From assembly GCF_963966145.1 (NCBI RefSeq), contig NC_091046.1, positions 19,344,001-19,408,000 of the forward strand: 64,000 nucleotides of DNA, written 5' to 3'. Positions 1 to 10,100 of the stretch are shown here, one piece after another. The stretch comes from Tenebrio molitor (Eukaryota; Arthropoda; Insecta; Coleoptera; Tenebrionidae). Each line of letters starts with the position of its first letter. The stretch's first letter is position 1. Below the pieces are notes generated by a model, which saw only the letters and a list, made by a program, of their open reading frames with translations, had not been told where the DNA came from and made no database searches. The position numbers and the translations under genes are program-made.

Positions 1-342
1 GTCGTCACTTTTTGACACTTCAAATGTAAATCAAGTATTAATGTCAATATACATAACAATTTCAAATTATTGTTGTCAAAAATATGGCACCTTCAGTTTT
101 TGATAAATATAGAATCGTCTTACTTGCTTCTGAAGGTTGTCTAAACCGCGACCATGTTGATCTTTTGCTTTTGAACCCTGCCTCCGCAGCTGGGATTTAC
201 CCCACCCGTATGACACTGATACATTAAAATAATTTTGACACTAGTAAAAAATAAGGTTAAAATTCCAAAAGTTTGCTTTACAATTGAATGTCATTTATGT
301 CACATTGACGACCAAAGTATTTTGGCCGTGATAGTACATATA
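1..342. other. Unassigned repeat-like sequence
   Basis: No gene is supported. The last bases before the foldback element (about 318-338) resemble the end of the MITE that was hit by the copia element (a ggcc...atagtac terminus also seen near 2735-2755 and 11908-11940), so this is probably the edge of another copy. A 48-codon frame beginning at 83 exists but has no recognisable motif. Confidence 0.35.
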
Positions 343-1220
343 CAGTGTGGAAACTACTTATGGAATAAATTCAGTAATTTCAAAACTAATGACATTTGTC
401 AATAACGCTGAAACAGGTCAATTTTTATTTATGATAATGCTTATTTTAAGTAGCTTCACTTGTTCATGACGTCATCCGTTTATGAGCTACGACGTCACAC
501 TCATTTTTTTTTAATGACAACTCCCACTTTTTTCTTCTCTTTCTGATAGACCTTTATACTAGCTAAACGATGAATGAAAAAAATTGGTACTTTACATAAC
601 AATTTTTTTGAGAAAATGACAAATTTTACTTCACAAAATTCAATTTAATTTTTAACGTAAAATTTTTTTTGTATGGGTTTATTTAAAATAGAAGATTTAT
701 TTTAATAGACCAAACAATTTAGAAGATTTACGCTAGAGAATTTGGGCTGAAATGAAACAAATCAGCCGTGACATTATTGAGCGCAGTGTACAAAGTGTCG
801 GTGAGTGCCAAATAGATGGCGGGGGACAATTTCAACATTTGCGTTACATTTTATTGTTAACCTTAGATCTTTGTTTGCTTTTGTTTAAGGTCAATTAAAA
901 TTTTTACATTAAAAATTAAATTAAACTTTTGAAGTAAAATTTGTCATTTTATCAAAAAAATTGTTATGTAAGGTACCAATGTTTTTCATTCATCGTTTAG
1001 GTAGTAGGAAGGTCTATCGGAAACAGGAGAAAAAAGTGAGGGTTGTCATTTAAAAAAATTGGTGATGACGTCATAACTCAAAAATGGATGATGTCATGAA
1101 CAAGTGAAGTAACTTAAAATAAGCATTGTGAGAAATAAAAATTGACCTGTTTCAGCGATTTCGACAATTATCATTAGTTTTGAAACTACTGAATTTATTC
1201 CATAAGTAGTTTCCACACTG
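343..1220. mobile_element. Foldback DNA transposon, TA target site
   Basis: Both ends read CAGTGTGGAAACTACTTATG in opposite orientation and are flanked by TA at 341-342 and 1221-1222. The two arms match over roughly 150 bases at the ends and again nearer the centre, so almost the whole 878-bp unit can fold back on itself. It has no transposase. The ends and TA duplication fit a non-autonomous Tc1/mariner-class element. It separates the transposase remnant at 1224-1423 from whatever lay upstream. Confidence 0.8.
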
Positions 1221-1223
1221 TAT

Positions 1224-1423
1224 AAAGTCCATTCACGTTGGATTTTCCTCTCAAGGTCAAATAACACCAGAAGTTTGGTCTAACTGTGTTTGTCATGTTG
1301 AAAAACTAATTGTAGAAGCATATAAAAAAGAAGTGATACTGGATGAAGTAAGACCGCTTATTATATCATTGGAAGAAGAAGACTCCGACGAGTGTTATTC
1401 GGACTCCGACGATGAAAATTAAT
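1224..1423 (+). pseudogene. C-terminal remnant of an IS630/Tc1-like DDE transposase
   Basis: An open frame runs from the foldback boundary to a stop at 1421-1423, with a polyadenylation-like AATAAA about 20 bases later. It contains ITPEVWSNCVCHVEKLI followed by a tail rich in Glu, Asp and Ser. From memory, this layout (TPEVW..C..HVEK plus a short acidic tail) is the C-terminus of the insect DDE_3 transposases whose catalytic core is also fossilised at 23984-25190. The N-terminal part is missing here because the foldback element ends at the frame's 5' edge. Family assignment rests on motif recognition only; a host-gene exon is the alternative. Confidence 0.45.
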
Positions 1424-1457
1424 TTCATTAATTTTTATAAAATTCAAATAAAGTCTA

Positions 1458-1889
1458 CTGGGTGCCCCAAAATTCGCGGAACAACTCAATGAGGCAATGT
1501 CAATTCATGTTAGAAAATAACGAGAAAAATAATTTAAAAATTCTATACCTCTTAGATTTGAAGATATGGGGGCCCAAAAGGTGCAGCTTTGATCTCATTT
1601 ATTTTAAATAATAAAAAAGATTTTGACTATCTGTCTTTTACTAGCCAGTGGTCTAATAATTTTGAACGATTGTGATCAGGTTTGCAATTATTTTCTCCAT
1701 TATTTCCAGCATTTCCAAGTAGTAGTTTTATGTTCGTTTTACCTCAAACAGCGTACGGCAACACGGCTTTGAATTTTCCCTCTCATTTCCATGGATACAA
1801 CAAAAATGAAATATTTTGCGACTATTGGGATGCATAGAATGTTTTTAAATGTTGCCACATTTAGTGTAACGAATAGGTGGGGCACCCAG
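1458..1889. mobile_element. MITE with CTGGGTGCCCCA ends
   Basis: Inverted termini CTGGGTGCCCCA at 1458-1469 and 1878-1889, each flanked by TA, define a 432-bp non-coding Tc1/mariner-type MITE. A stretch at about 1549-1600 (tttgaagatatggggg and following) recurs in reverse orientation, with differences, at about 44960-45050. Confidence 0.8.
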
Positions 1890-1981
1890 TATATTAAAGT
1901 TGCTTTAAATTTTAATTTTTAAACTTCAACGTAATCTACTGTTGGGTACCTCTGAAATAACCCGGGGAGCTTTCTAATGTA

Positions 1982-2374
1982 CAGTTAATTTCAAAATTAT
2001 AGAGTACACCTCAAAAATCAAGAAGTCGATTGATTACAATTTTTTCCACATGTAAAGATGCCTTTTTGAAATTTGAGCGTCATATTTTTTACATAGGTTA
2101 GGTAAGTTTGACAACATAAAATGTCACTGATGTTTTAGAACACCATAATATTGTCTGTTTTATCTTCTGCACGGTGCTCTTCGTGATGTTATAATACTGG
2201 GCTACCCTCTGGATCGAACGCCCTTCTTCTAATTTAGAAAGAATGAGCACTTTCACGTTTTTGGTTAGATTTTGCATTTTGTTTGTCAAAATTGACATTG
2301 ATCATTGACAAAAAATGTAAGTGCAATTCACACTGTAGAAAATGAGGTGTACTCTATAATTTTGAAATTAACTG
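1982..2374 (-). mobile_element. Internally deleted Tc1-like element
   Basis: Terminal inverted repeats of about 33 bp, starting CAGTTAATTTCAAAATTATA, lie at 1982 and 2374 with TA on both sides (1980-1981 and 2375-2376). The 393-bp unit still holds the N-terminal helix-turn-helix of a transposase on the minus strand, so it is a deletion derivative rather than an unrelated MITE. Confidence 0.85.
2098..2298 (-). pseudogene. Tc1-like transposase N-terminus (HTH only)
   Basis: A 66-codon minus-strand frame starts at ATG 2296-2298. Residues about 8-45 (NLTKNVKVLILSKLEEG then RSIQRVAQYYNITKSTVQKI) read as the first helix-turn-helix of a Tc1/mariner-type transposase, the part that binds the element's own inverted repeats. 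The catalytic DDE region is absent. A DNA-binding-only protein could in principle compete for the ends of related elements, but I see no evidence of expression. Confidence 0.6.
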
Positions 2375-2376
2375 TA

Positions 2377-3231
2377 CCTGGCTTCAACCCCACCCACGAC
2401 GGCCAAACTCCAACTGCAGTCGCTTCGTAAGTTCTGTAGCAACGAAAAGTGGACTCTATTGTTAAAAATATAAGGTATACAACGTTTTCAAAATTCAGCT
2501 TATGGGAATTTGCGCCTCCTTGATGGCTTTACAACATATCGGACTTCCTTGGTTGAAAATACTATACAAATCAGTTATGCTAGTGCGTCATGATCTGTAA
2601 GTTACGAGAAAGGCGAAGGAAGCGCCAAACAGCTTGAAAACCTTCAGTCTGACAAACTGACACATCAGTCATAATGACAATAAATGGTCGCTTGCATTGA
2701 CTTTTTTGAAATGTCAGAAATTTGTCGGCCTAAATTTATTGTCCGCCATAGTACCTTCCTACTTCGTAACTTGTTTTTGGTATTCACAGGTCACACTTAT
2801 GCGAAAAAACGTTTTAGTTTTGATAAAGACTGTTGAAGAAAATCACAAGCAAAACAACTAAGATGCCGAACTCACAATTGGCGCTAATATTTAATTAATA
2901 ATTTGACATTTGTCATTTGACATCTAATTTGCCGGCTTCAACGGCTTGACATAGTTCGGCCAAAAAAAATATAGAGCCGCACAATTCCATAGGACTCTTG
3001 ATATATGTTCTTTTATAGACACTTTGTACTAATAAAACTAGCGTAAAATACATTCATATTTTGCATTTTACAACTTGTAACTTGAAATAACGATAGATGA
3101 GATTGTGCAACATAATTTTACTAGTTACAAGTTACAAGACTATTATTATTACTTCTAATAAAATGATTGTGCAACGTGACCCTGGCCACGAAAATTAAAC
3201 AAACATTCAAATCTTCCTGTTTTCTCATACG
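2377..3231. other. Gene-free repeat mosaic
   Basis: No coding frame is convincing. The stretch holds a MITE-like terminus around 2735-2755 (ggcc...ccatagtacc) and an imperfect inverted pair, acttgtaacttg near 3071 and caagttacaag near 3129. Confidence 0.4.
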
Positions 3232-3380
3232 TAATACAACGAGTGGGTACGAAATTGCCGGAAATTTTCGATCTCAGATACGAGTATTTGTTTCGGCGAC
3301 AAATTATTATCTTAAGAAACAAATACGAATGGTCTGAGGAGAAAATTTCCGGCAAGTTCGTACCCACGAGTTTGTATTCG
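3232..3380. repeat. Palindromic hairpin repeat
   Basis: Arms such as gagtgggtacgaaattgccg at 3241 and its near-complement ending at 3371 fold into one long hairpin of about 149 bp. One of roughly ten CpG-containing palindromic repeats in the window. Confidence 0.7.
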
Positions 3381-3526
3381 GCATAACAATTCACCGAGCG
3401 AAGACTGAAAAATTCTATGAAAGAAATACCTGAATAGTAGTTTGTGATTTAAAAAAGGTTGTTATACTCGTATAGCAATTCGTCAATAAATAGCGAAAAT
3501 TTACGCAGCAATTTTCACTAGTGAAA

Positions 3527-3857
3527 ATTTTCATATATGATATACCAAGGGACAGATATATTGCCGGAAATTTTTTCGAGCAGTCCTCACACACGAGTGT
3601 TTGTAGCACGAAAATTACACGAGGGCGCCAGCCCGAGGGTAATTTTGAGCGACAAACACGAGTGTTGGACTGCAAGAAAAATTTTTTAGTGATATATATC
3701 TGTCCCGAGGTATATTCGGAAGAGGATCGCCCGAATTTTTTTTTCCCTAGGTCAATAATATCAGAAATTTTCCGCTTAATTAAATTGTGATTGGTTGCTA
3801 TTCAAACAAATCACAATTTGTCAACATAAATCATGTGATATTTGAGGGCGATTCTCG
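3527..3857 (+). repeat. Hairpin-bearing interspersed repeat, copy A
   Basis: About 330 bp. A central palindrome (arms around gggacagatatattgccgga and gatatatatctgtcccgagg, with an inner hairpin cgagggcgccagcccgag) is followed by a non-palindromic tail ending near ttgagggcgattctcg. The same unit lies in reverse orientation at 28494-28846, including the tail, so this is a dispersed repeat and not a chance palindrome. No coding capacity. Confidence 0.8.
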
Positions 3858-3864
3858 TAATAAT

Positions 3865-4335
3865 TATTTACGATACACTGGGTTACAATAGCGCCATGAT
3901 TTAAAAAATCAGCCTTTTGATATAAATGCGTCTTTAATTTCCGTTCTTATGGAAGCATAGCATGGAGTAGCGACACAAATATTGTACAGCGTTGTAGCTA
4001 CTATTAATTATTATTATCATAAGACAATTAATAAGCAAGAAAAAATAATAAATATTATATATTTATACAAAAATAGTAGGTTGCAGTTATTTTTTATTTC
4101 TGTCATACTTTTATTACCACTGCGAAAATATAGACGATATAAACGATATAGACCAAGAACCTATTTCCTCGAACTTGGTGAATGCAATAAATGTGGCTAT
4201 TGCAACTTTGACATTATACCAGCGAAATTATCATAAAAGTACAAACATTTTACATTAAACTTTACCGTAAGGTACGGCATACGATATTCAAATTAATGTC
4301 ATAAGTTTAACATTAGGTATGTATTTATAACAAAT
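3865..4335. other. Gene-free AT-rich stretch
   Basis: No gene, no clear repeat ends. An 84-codon plus-strand frame at 3982-4236 has only low-complexity composition and no motif. Confidence 0.4.
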
Positions 4336-4348
4336 AAATCTGTTTATT
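4336..4348. repeat. SINE target-site duplication, left copy
   Basis: aaatctgtttatt, identical to 4756-4768 on the other side of the SINE. Confidence 0.85.
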
Positions 4349-4755
4349 TATTTTTTTTAAATGGCCTTTCCCCTTTCACCACTAGTGGCCTATCAGGTAC
4401 CTTGCGGTCGGCTTGTTTTTCCTCTCTTTTTTTCCTTATGTGCGGCAGGGCTCAGGGGTACTTTACCCGGCCACCCACGCCCACCTCCTCTTCTCCTTTC
4501 TGGACAACACAACACAACATCCATGGGAGGCCCATCCGGCCTGGGATTTGAACCCTGCTGACCTCGCGGTGGTGTCGGAAGAGTGTCGTTCTTCCTTCCA
4601 CCACCCTACAGCCCCTGAAAGACATCCATGGCCCGGGGGAGGTGCCTTCCTTGGAAAAAATCCTCCCCCTTCGGTGAGATTCGAACCCACTAGCGCCGGG
4701 ACCTCGACCTCGGAGCACTGTCTCCGACAGCCACGCGGCCACCGAGCTACCTTAA
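4349..4755 (-). mobile_element. Dimeric tRNA-derived SINE
   Basis: A GC-rich 407-bp island lies in minus orientation. Its head near 4750 reads TAGCTCGGTGGCCGCGTGG (A-box region), followed by GGTTCGAATCTC (B box, plus positions 4676-4687); the long variable-arm-like spacing suggests a Ser/Leu-type tRNA. A second B-box-like GGTTCAAATCCC lies at about 4543-4554, so two tRNA-like modules are joined. The A-rich tail is the T-run at 4349-4360 read on the minus strand, and perfect 13-bp target duplications flank the unit. Overlapping open frames inside are composition artefacts. Mobilisation would need a LINE reverse transcriptase supplied elsewhere. Confidence 0.85.
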
Positions 4756-4768
4756 AAATCTGTTTATT
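4756..4768. repeat. SINE target-site duplication, right copy
   Basis: aaatctgtttatt, matching 4336-4348. Confidence 0.85.
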
Positions 4769-5166
4769 CACAATCGGTTAATAACGTACAGCATTTCGAA
4801 CCCCTTAAAGTTGGAAAGTGAGCGATTACACGCGTACACATCAACCGATCAGTTATAGTGAAAAAAGGAATCAGTAATGACTCGTAATCGGTCAGTAATG
4901 AAACCCATAACTGACCTGTGGGGGCGCTACTGTCGCACTAATCGTGAAAATCTCTGTACGCTTTTTCGGTAGGTACCCTAATTTGTTTTTCTTAGTTAAG
5001 AGATTGAGTGTTAATTGGTGTGCGGATTCCCGCAATTCGGGGGAGGGTTACACTCTATTTCACTATCGCATATTTTGTTGTTTGACTTTTGTGAACTAAA
5101 ATTTAATACAATCTCAATCGTGCCCGCCTACTAAGTTTAAATATTTTGCCGAAATAAACGATAATA
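4769..5166. other. Gene-free stretch
   Basis: No coding or RNA feature is supported. Contains repeated short words (atcggtcagtaatg and relatives) around 4845-4905 only. Confidence 0.4.
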
Positions 5167-6021
5167 CACTGACCTCCAAAATTAACGCATCACTTGTATT
5201 TTTGTGGTTTTTTTGAAAAGTTTTACTTTAAAGCAAAAAATTGTTATACACACTGAAAATAGAGGAAAAACATAGATCATTCTACAAGAGTAAATAAAAT
5301 TTCCAGCCACTGTGTACAAAAATGAGCAAAAATATCGTTTTTGCTCAATTTTTAAATTTACTCGAAAATAATTTTTTAGTAACAGTTGAAAAATTTAATC
5401 AGTATTGACATCAATCTTCATTTACTTTTAATATGGGTGATGTTAGGAACAACTTCGCATTTAAAAAGTCCGTGCAAGTGGTTTTGTTAGCCCAGAATTA
5501 AGAGAGTCGGAGGACTATAGCATATCACTTTGGTATGAACCAATCTACCGTATCTAAAGTTCTAAGAAGACATCGGGAGACTGGACGGCACACAAGGAGC
5601 CGGAAACAAGGCCGAAAACGGATCACAACACCTCACCAGAACCAATACTTGGTTAATAAGCATTAGGGAAGGGTTTCTGTTTCTCACTGCTCTCCGACTA
5701 CGTTATATGTACTACATATATACTACATATATACTACGTTATTGAGCTACAATTAACGCTAGAGGGGACAAGACAAGATTTCAGGAAAATAATCTTTAAA
5801 TTTCGATGTTTTTTTTTTGATTTCTCATTTTTACTCGTGATGTTACCTTTTCGAATTTTTGTATTTTTTTGCATTTATGTGCTCTTTTTTGTAAGAAAAT
5901 GTGTTGAAAATATTTCCCATGGTTCAGCTGTTATTGTTGTTGACATATTTTTTTAAATATTTCAAAACTTGCTTTTTTAATTAAAAAAATCAAAGTGATG
6001 CGTTAATTTTGGAGTTCAGTG
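5167..6021 (+). mobile_element. Internally deleted Tc1-like element
   Basis: Termini CACTGACCTCCAAAATTAAC and its inverted near-copy (CACTGAACTCCAAAATTAAC) lie at 5167 and 6021 with TA outside each. The 855-bp unit contains only the N-terminal DNA-binding part of a transposase. A short tandem array (tactacatata-like units) sits near 5710-5740. Confidence 0.85.
5433..5666 (+). pseudogene. Tc1-like transposase N-terminus (HTH only)
   Basis: From ATG 5433 the frame gives a helix-turn-helix (SRRTIAYHFGMNQSTVSKVL) followed by a basic linker like that between the two HTH units of Tc1 transposases, ending at a stop at 5664-5666. One in-frame TAA interrupts it about 22 codons in. No DDE catalytic region follows. 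The element is therefore non-autonomous. Confidence 0.6.
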
Positions 6022-6107
6022 TATTATGGAGGTTGGTTTTTATTTATTTTTTACTATTATGTATAATGTTGCTTGTTTTATTAAACGATTGATTGTGAAT
6101 AAAATAT

Positions 6108-6423
6108 CGGGCGTTCAAATGAAATCCTGGGCTGAGTAGGCGTTGGAAAAATTAAACCGTTTAGAACAGTGTAAAGTTTGAATTTCCCGCCGTTTGACAC
6201 TATTACATTTGTTTATGTTTAATCCGGACATAATTGAACATGTTTGTTTTCAGCAAAGGGTGCCCTTAGATATTTGCTTTGCAAAGAAAGAAAAACAGAA
6301 AAATTTTTTGGCTCTAAATTTTAGGTTAGCTGTCAACATGCTCCAATTAATCTACGCTTTAAAAAAGCACAACAATTGACGGTTTCCAACGTCTTCCCAG
6401 CCCAGGATTTCATTTGAACGCGC
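6108..6423. mobile_element. MITE with GCGTTCAAATGAAATCCTGG ends
   Basis: About 25-bp inverted termini at 6111 and 6420 bound a roughly 315-bp AT-rich unit without coding capacity. I could not define a clear target duplication, so the superfamily is unassigned. Confidence 0.7.
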
Positions 6424-6424
6424 G

Positions 6425-6556
6425 ATAGTATACAAACCTCGGCGAAAGTACCATTCCTGTGTCTCCAAAACTAGTTCACCTCGAGGGCAAGCCTCTCGGT
6501 AAACTATTGTTCTCTCGACAGGAATGGAATACTTTCCGCCTCGGTATGTAATATAT
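6425..6556. repeat. Palindromic hairpin repeat
   Basis: Arms atacaaacctcggcg... and ...cgcctcggtatgtaat with an inner agttcacctcg...ggtaaact hairpin. A second copy of the same family is at 34118-34246. Confidence 0.75.
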
Positions 6557-6828
6557 TATTACCTACTCATAATGACATTTGGGTTTTTCTTAGAATAAAC
6601 TAAACTAACTAAACTAAAATAATACTACATTCTTCAATGAGCGTATAATAATGGATATTATTCAAGAGGATGAAAATTGCAGGATTTTGTCAAATTCATT
6701 CTTTAAATTTAAAATCACGCAAATGTCAAAACTGACACGTCACAATTTCATTAACTTATGCGGTACTTTCTCAAATATTTTATTTTTCATAAACGCCCCT
6801 TTTTTCTTTTTTGTTCATTATATGGTAG

Positions 6829-6835
6829 GTACTAT
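6829..6835. mobile_element. Left tip of a MITE split by the copia insertion
   Basis: gtactat, continued after the copia element at 11558; the inverted partner ends at 11940. See the right portion. Confidence 0.6.
6831..6835. repeat. Copia target-site duplication, left
   Basis: actat, repeated at 11553-11557. Confidence 0.9.
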
Positions 6836-7108
6836 TGTTAGCGGTGTTCGAGTAAAACGCAGTGCACCGGGAGCAACAGGAGTATATTTAATTCTACTAC
6901 AGACTACACTACATTAATGAACAGATACAAGACACACGTGAGACAAAAGACAAGATGGCGTACGGCGTTACAATTATGGTCGACTTCTTCAGTCATCGAT
7001 CTCCGACCGCACATGCGCAACGTCATCGTTTCGGTCGGTGTAACCGGACACTGTTTGGTCGACAATACACCAGGGGCGGCGCGGGGATCGAGATTATATA
7101 CACTAACA
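6836..7108 (-). repeat. Copia 3' LTR
   Basis: 273 bp, TG...CA ends, apparently identical to 11280-11552. Being downstream of the minus-strand ORF, this is the 3' LTR. Confidence 0.95.
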
Positions 7109-7118
7109 CTTCCCCTCG
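7109..7118 (-). other. Copia polypurine tract
   Basis: Minus-strand GAGGGGAAG directly abuts the 3' LTR, the usual site for plus-strand DNA priming. Confidence 0.7.
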
Positions 7119-7145
7119 CGAACGCCGGCCAACTCGTAATAAACA

Positions 7146-10100
7146 CTAGTCGCGATAAGTTTCTGCGGCGCGACACAAGCCAAGTTCGCGCACACAACGT
7201 TGGTGTCGAGATCCAGGAAGCCCCTTGGTAAGGACGTCGGCCACCATCTCCGTAGACGAAACATGACTGAGACTAAGGATCTTCTCTTTGACAGCGTCTC
7301 TGATAAAGTGATACTTTATATCGATGTGTTTGCTCCTGTTGTGGAACGTAGGGTTCGCAGCAAGCTTCAAGGCACCCAAGTTGTCTTCATATACAACAAC
7401 GGAGGACAAGTGATCCAGGCCCAACTCGATGAGAAAAGACCGGAGATACGAAGCTTCCTTGGTGGCTTCGGCCAGTCCCATGTACTCAGCCTCGGTGGAC
7501 GATAATGCGACAGTCTTTTGTTTTCTCGCATCCCACGAAACAGGTCCACCCCCCAACGTAAAGACATACCCGGTGAACGATTTTCTGTCGTTGGGGCAAT
7601 TTCCCCAGTCCGCATCTACGAAGCCTTCCAAGAACTGGGATTTCTTAAAAAAGGTCAGCCCAAGCTTCGTTGTGCCTTTGAGGTAACGAAGTACTCGCTT
7701 GGCGGCAGTCCAATGAGGCTTTCCATAGCAATTATTAAACTGTCCCAGGTAACTGACAGCAAAACTGATGTCAGGTCTGGTAGCGGTTGACAAGTACGTC
7801 AGAGCTCCGACCAACTCACGGTAAGGCAAATTCTCGTCGGGAGGTTCTTCACTCTTCAATAACTTCATTCCAGGATCCAACGGTGCACAGACCGGTTTTG
7901 AGTCGAACATTCCAAATCTCTTCAACAACTCGTTGATATAACCCGTCTGAAGTATGTTAATCGCACCGAGAGTCCTGTTAAATTCCATACCTAGGCAGTA
8001 ACCAATCTCGCCGAGGTCACTGGTCTCGAATTTCTGAGATAGACAACTAAACAACCTATCGGCCATCCTTGGGTCACGCGAAGCGACGATGATGTCGTCA
8101 ACGTAGATAGCTATCAGGGTTGACTCTTCACCAGTCCCGATTTGGTAAACACAGGGGTCGGCCTTGGTGGGAACCGCTCCGAATCTCCTCAGTATGCCAT
8201 CCAGTTTGGCGTACCAACTCCGACCAGCCTGACGTAGGCCATACAAGGATTTTTTCAGCAAACAAACATGGTCACCCTCTCGTAGTTGCTTGAGCATCTT
8301 CCTAGCCTTGTCTCCTACTTCTCTATCTTCTTCAGATTGGATCATCTCGAGCACTTGCAACAGGTATTTCGGAGGTTCCATGAATATCTCTTCCTCTAGT
8401 TCTCCATTCAGATATGCACAAGTTACATCGAACTGTCTTATGTTCATATCGTATTGAGCTGCTATAGAGGCTAAAAGTCGAATTGAACTCAGTCGCGCAA
8501 CCGGTGCGAAGGTTTCTTTGAAATGAACTCCAGGTCGTTGGCTAAACCCCTGAGCCACTAGTCGAGCCTTTCTTCTTTCTAATGTACCGTTCGCGTTGTA
8601 TTTATTTCTCAGTACGATTCGACTGCCTATGACTTCACGATCATCAGGACGTTTGACAAGTTTCCAGGTATTGTTCTTGATGATGGACCTAATTTCAACG
8701 GCCATCGCGTCATACCACTCGTCGACTTCTGGTGAATTCATTGCTATTCTTGCAGGAATTTCAGATATAAAGGCCTCTTCCTCTATTTCGGCAGTTCCTG
8801 CTTCCTGAAATCTGCAGACTTTTCGAGGTCTTCCCCTCGCTCCTGTTCTAACAAGCCTAGGTCTACCTCTTTCTCTTCTGACTACGGGCTCTTCCTCTAT
8901 TTCATCCTGCACCTCTTCTTCTGGGTTTTCGACTTCTTCAGCTGATCGCATTTCGATACCCACGTACCTAGGCGACTCCACTTCGTCTGTTTCGCCTTTG
9001 AACAGATCATCTGGCACAAATTCAGTGAAGATCTCAGCCTTTTTCTCAGTACCTTCTAGGAATTTCACGTTTCGTGTGATTTCGACCTTTCTTTCATTAG
9101 GCATCCACACTCGATATCCCTTGCTTTCTTCTGAGTAGCCCAGGAATACACCTTCCTTTGCCCGAGAGTCGAATTTTCCTCTGTTGGGTTGTCTGTCCAG
9201 GCGGAATACACGACATCCGAATTCCCTAAAGTGACTAATATTAGGTTTCTTGCCAGTCCACACTTCATAGGGTGTTCTGCCACCGATACTCTTGGATGGG
9301 CATCGATTTCTAATGTAGTTCGCCGTGTTGACCGCTTCGGCCCAAAAACTGGGTGGAAGACCCGACTGCAACATCAGACAACGAGCCATGTCTAATAAAG
9401 TTCGATTCTTTCTTTCGGCAATCCCATTTTGTTCAGGATTATGCGGAATGGTGAATCGTCGGGTTATTCCAAGTCCCTTCAGAAGGTTGTCGAACTGTTC
9501 ACTGGTGTACTCTCCACCGTTATCAGTTTGAAACGTTTTTATTTTCTTGCCCTGTTGATTTTCGACCATAGTGATGAACTCTTTTGTGGCTTCAATCGCT
9601 TCGCTTTTCGACCTGAGGAAACGAACAACAGTCCATCTGGAACAATCATCTATGAACTCGATGAAGTATCGTGCTTTACTCATCGACTCAACACGCATCG
9701 GCCCGCAAACATCCGAATGTATCAGTTCCAGCAATTCGCTCGTTCTGTCAGACCGTTTCGGGAAGGGTGTGCGTACCATCTTCCCCTGAAGACACACCTC
9801 ACACTCAATGGAGTCTCTCGCGAAGTTCATGGGCTTTAAAACGTCCAATCCAAGCACGGTCCCTTTGCTTATGGCTTCGGACATGTCTCTCGCGTTTAGA
9901 TGTCCTAATCGCCTGTGCCACACCTCGAACGTCTTGGTACAGGGAAGTCCCGCTGCGAAAACCGATCCCGTTGATCTCTCTTTGTTTCGTTCGCGCGCGT
10001 AATATAATTCGCCAATCCTGTCAGCAACCAGCTTTACGCTACCGTCGTTACCGACTACGAATGCGTTGTCTCTTTTAAATATGACCTCACAACCCTTTTC

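Noticed and set aside
4413..4781. Overlapping 96-122 codon frames on both strands
   Set aside because: They lie in the GC-rich SINE, which is non-coding; lack of stops reflects base composition.
5700..5745. Short tactacatata tandem array as a possible CRISPR-like or satellite array
   Set aside because: Only three irregular units without spacers; simple slippage inside a Tc1 derivative.
6904..7231. Open frames on both strands around the copia LTR
   Set aside because: The same frames occur in both LTRs and are part of non-coding regulatory sequence.
9429..9839. Plus-strand frame of 136 codons
   Set aside because: Antisense shadow of the copia gag-pol frame; no domain of its own.
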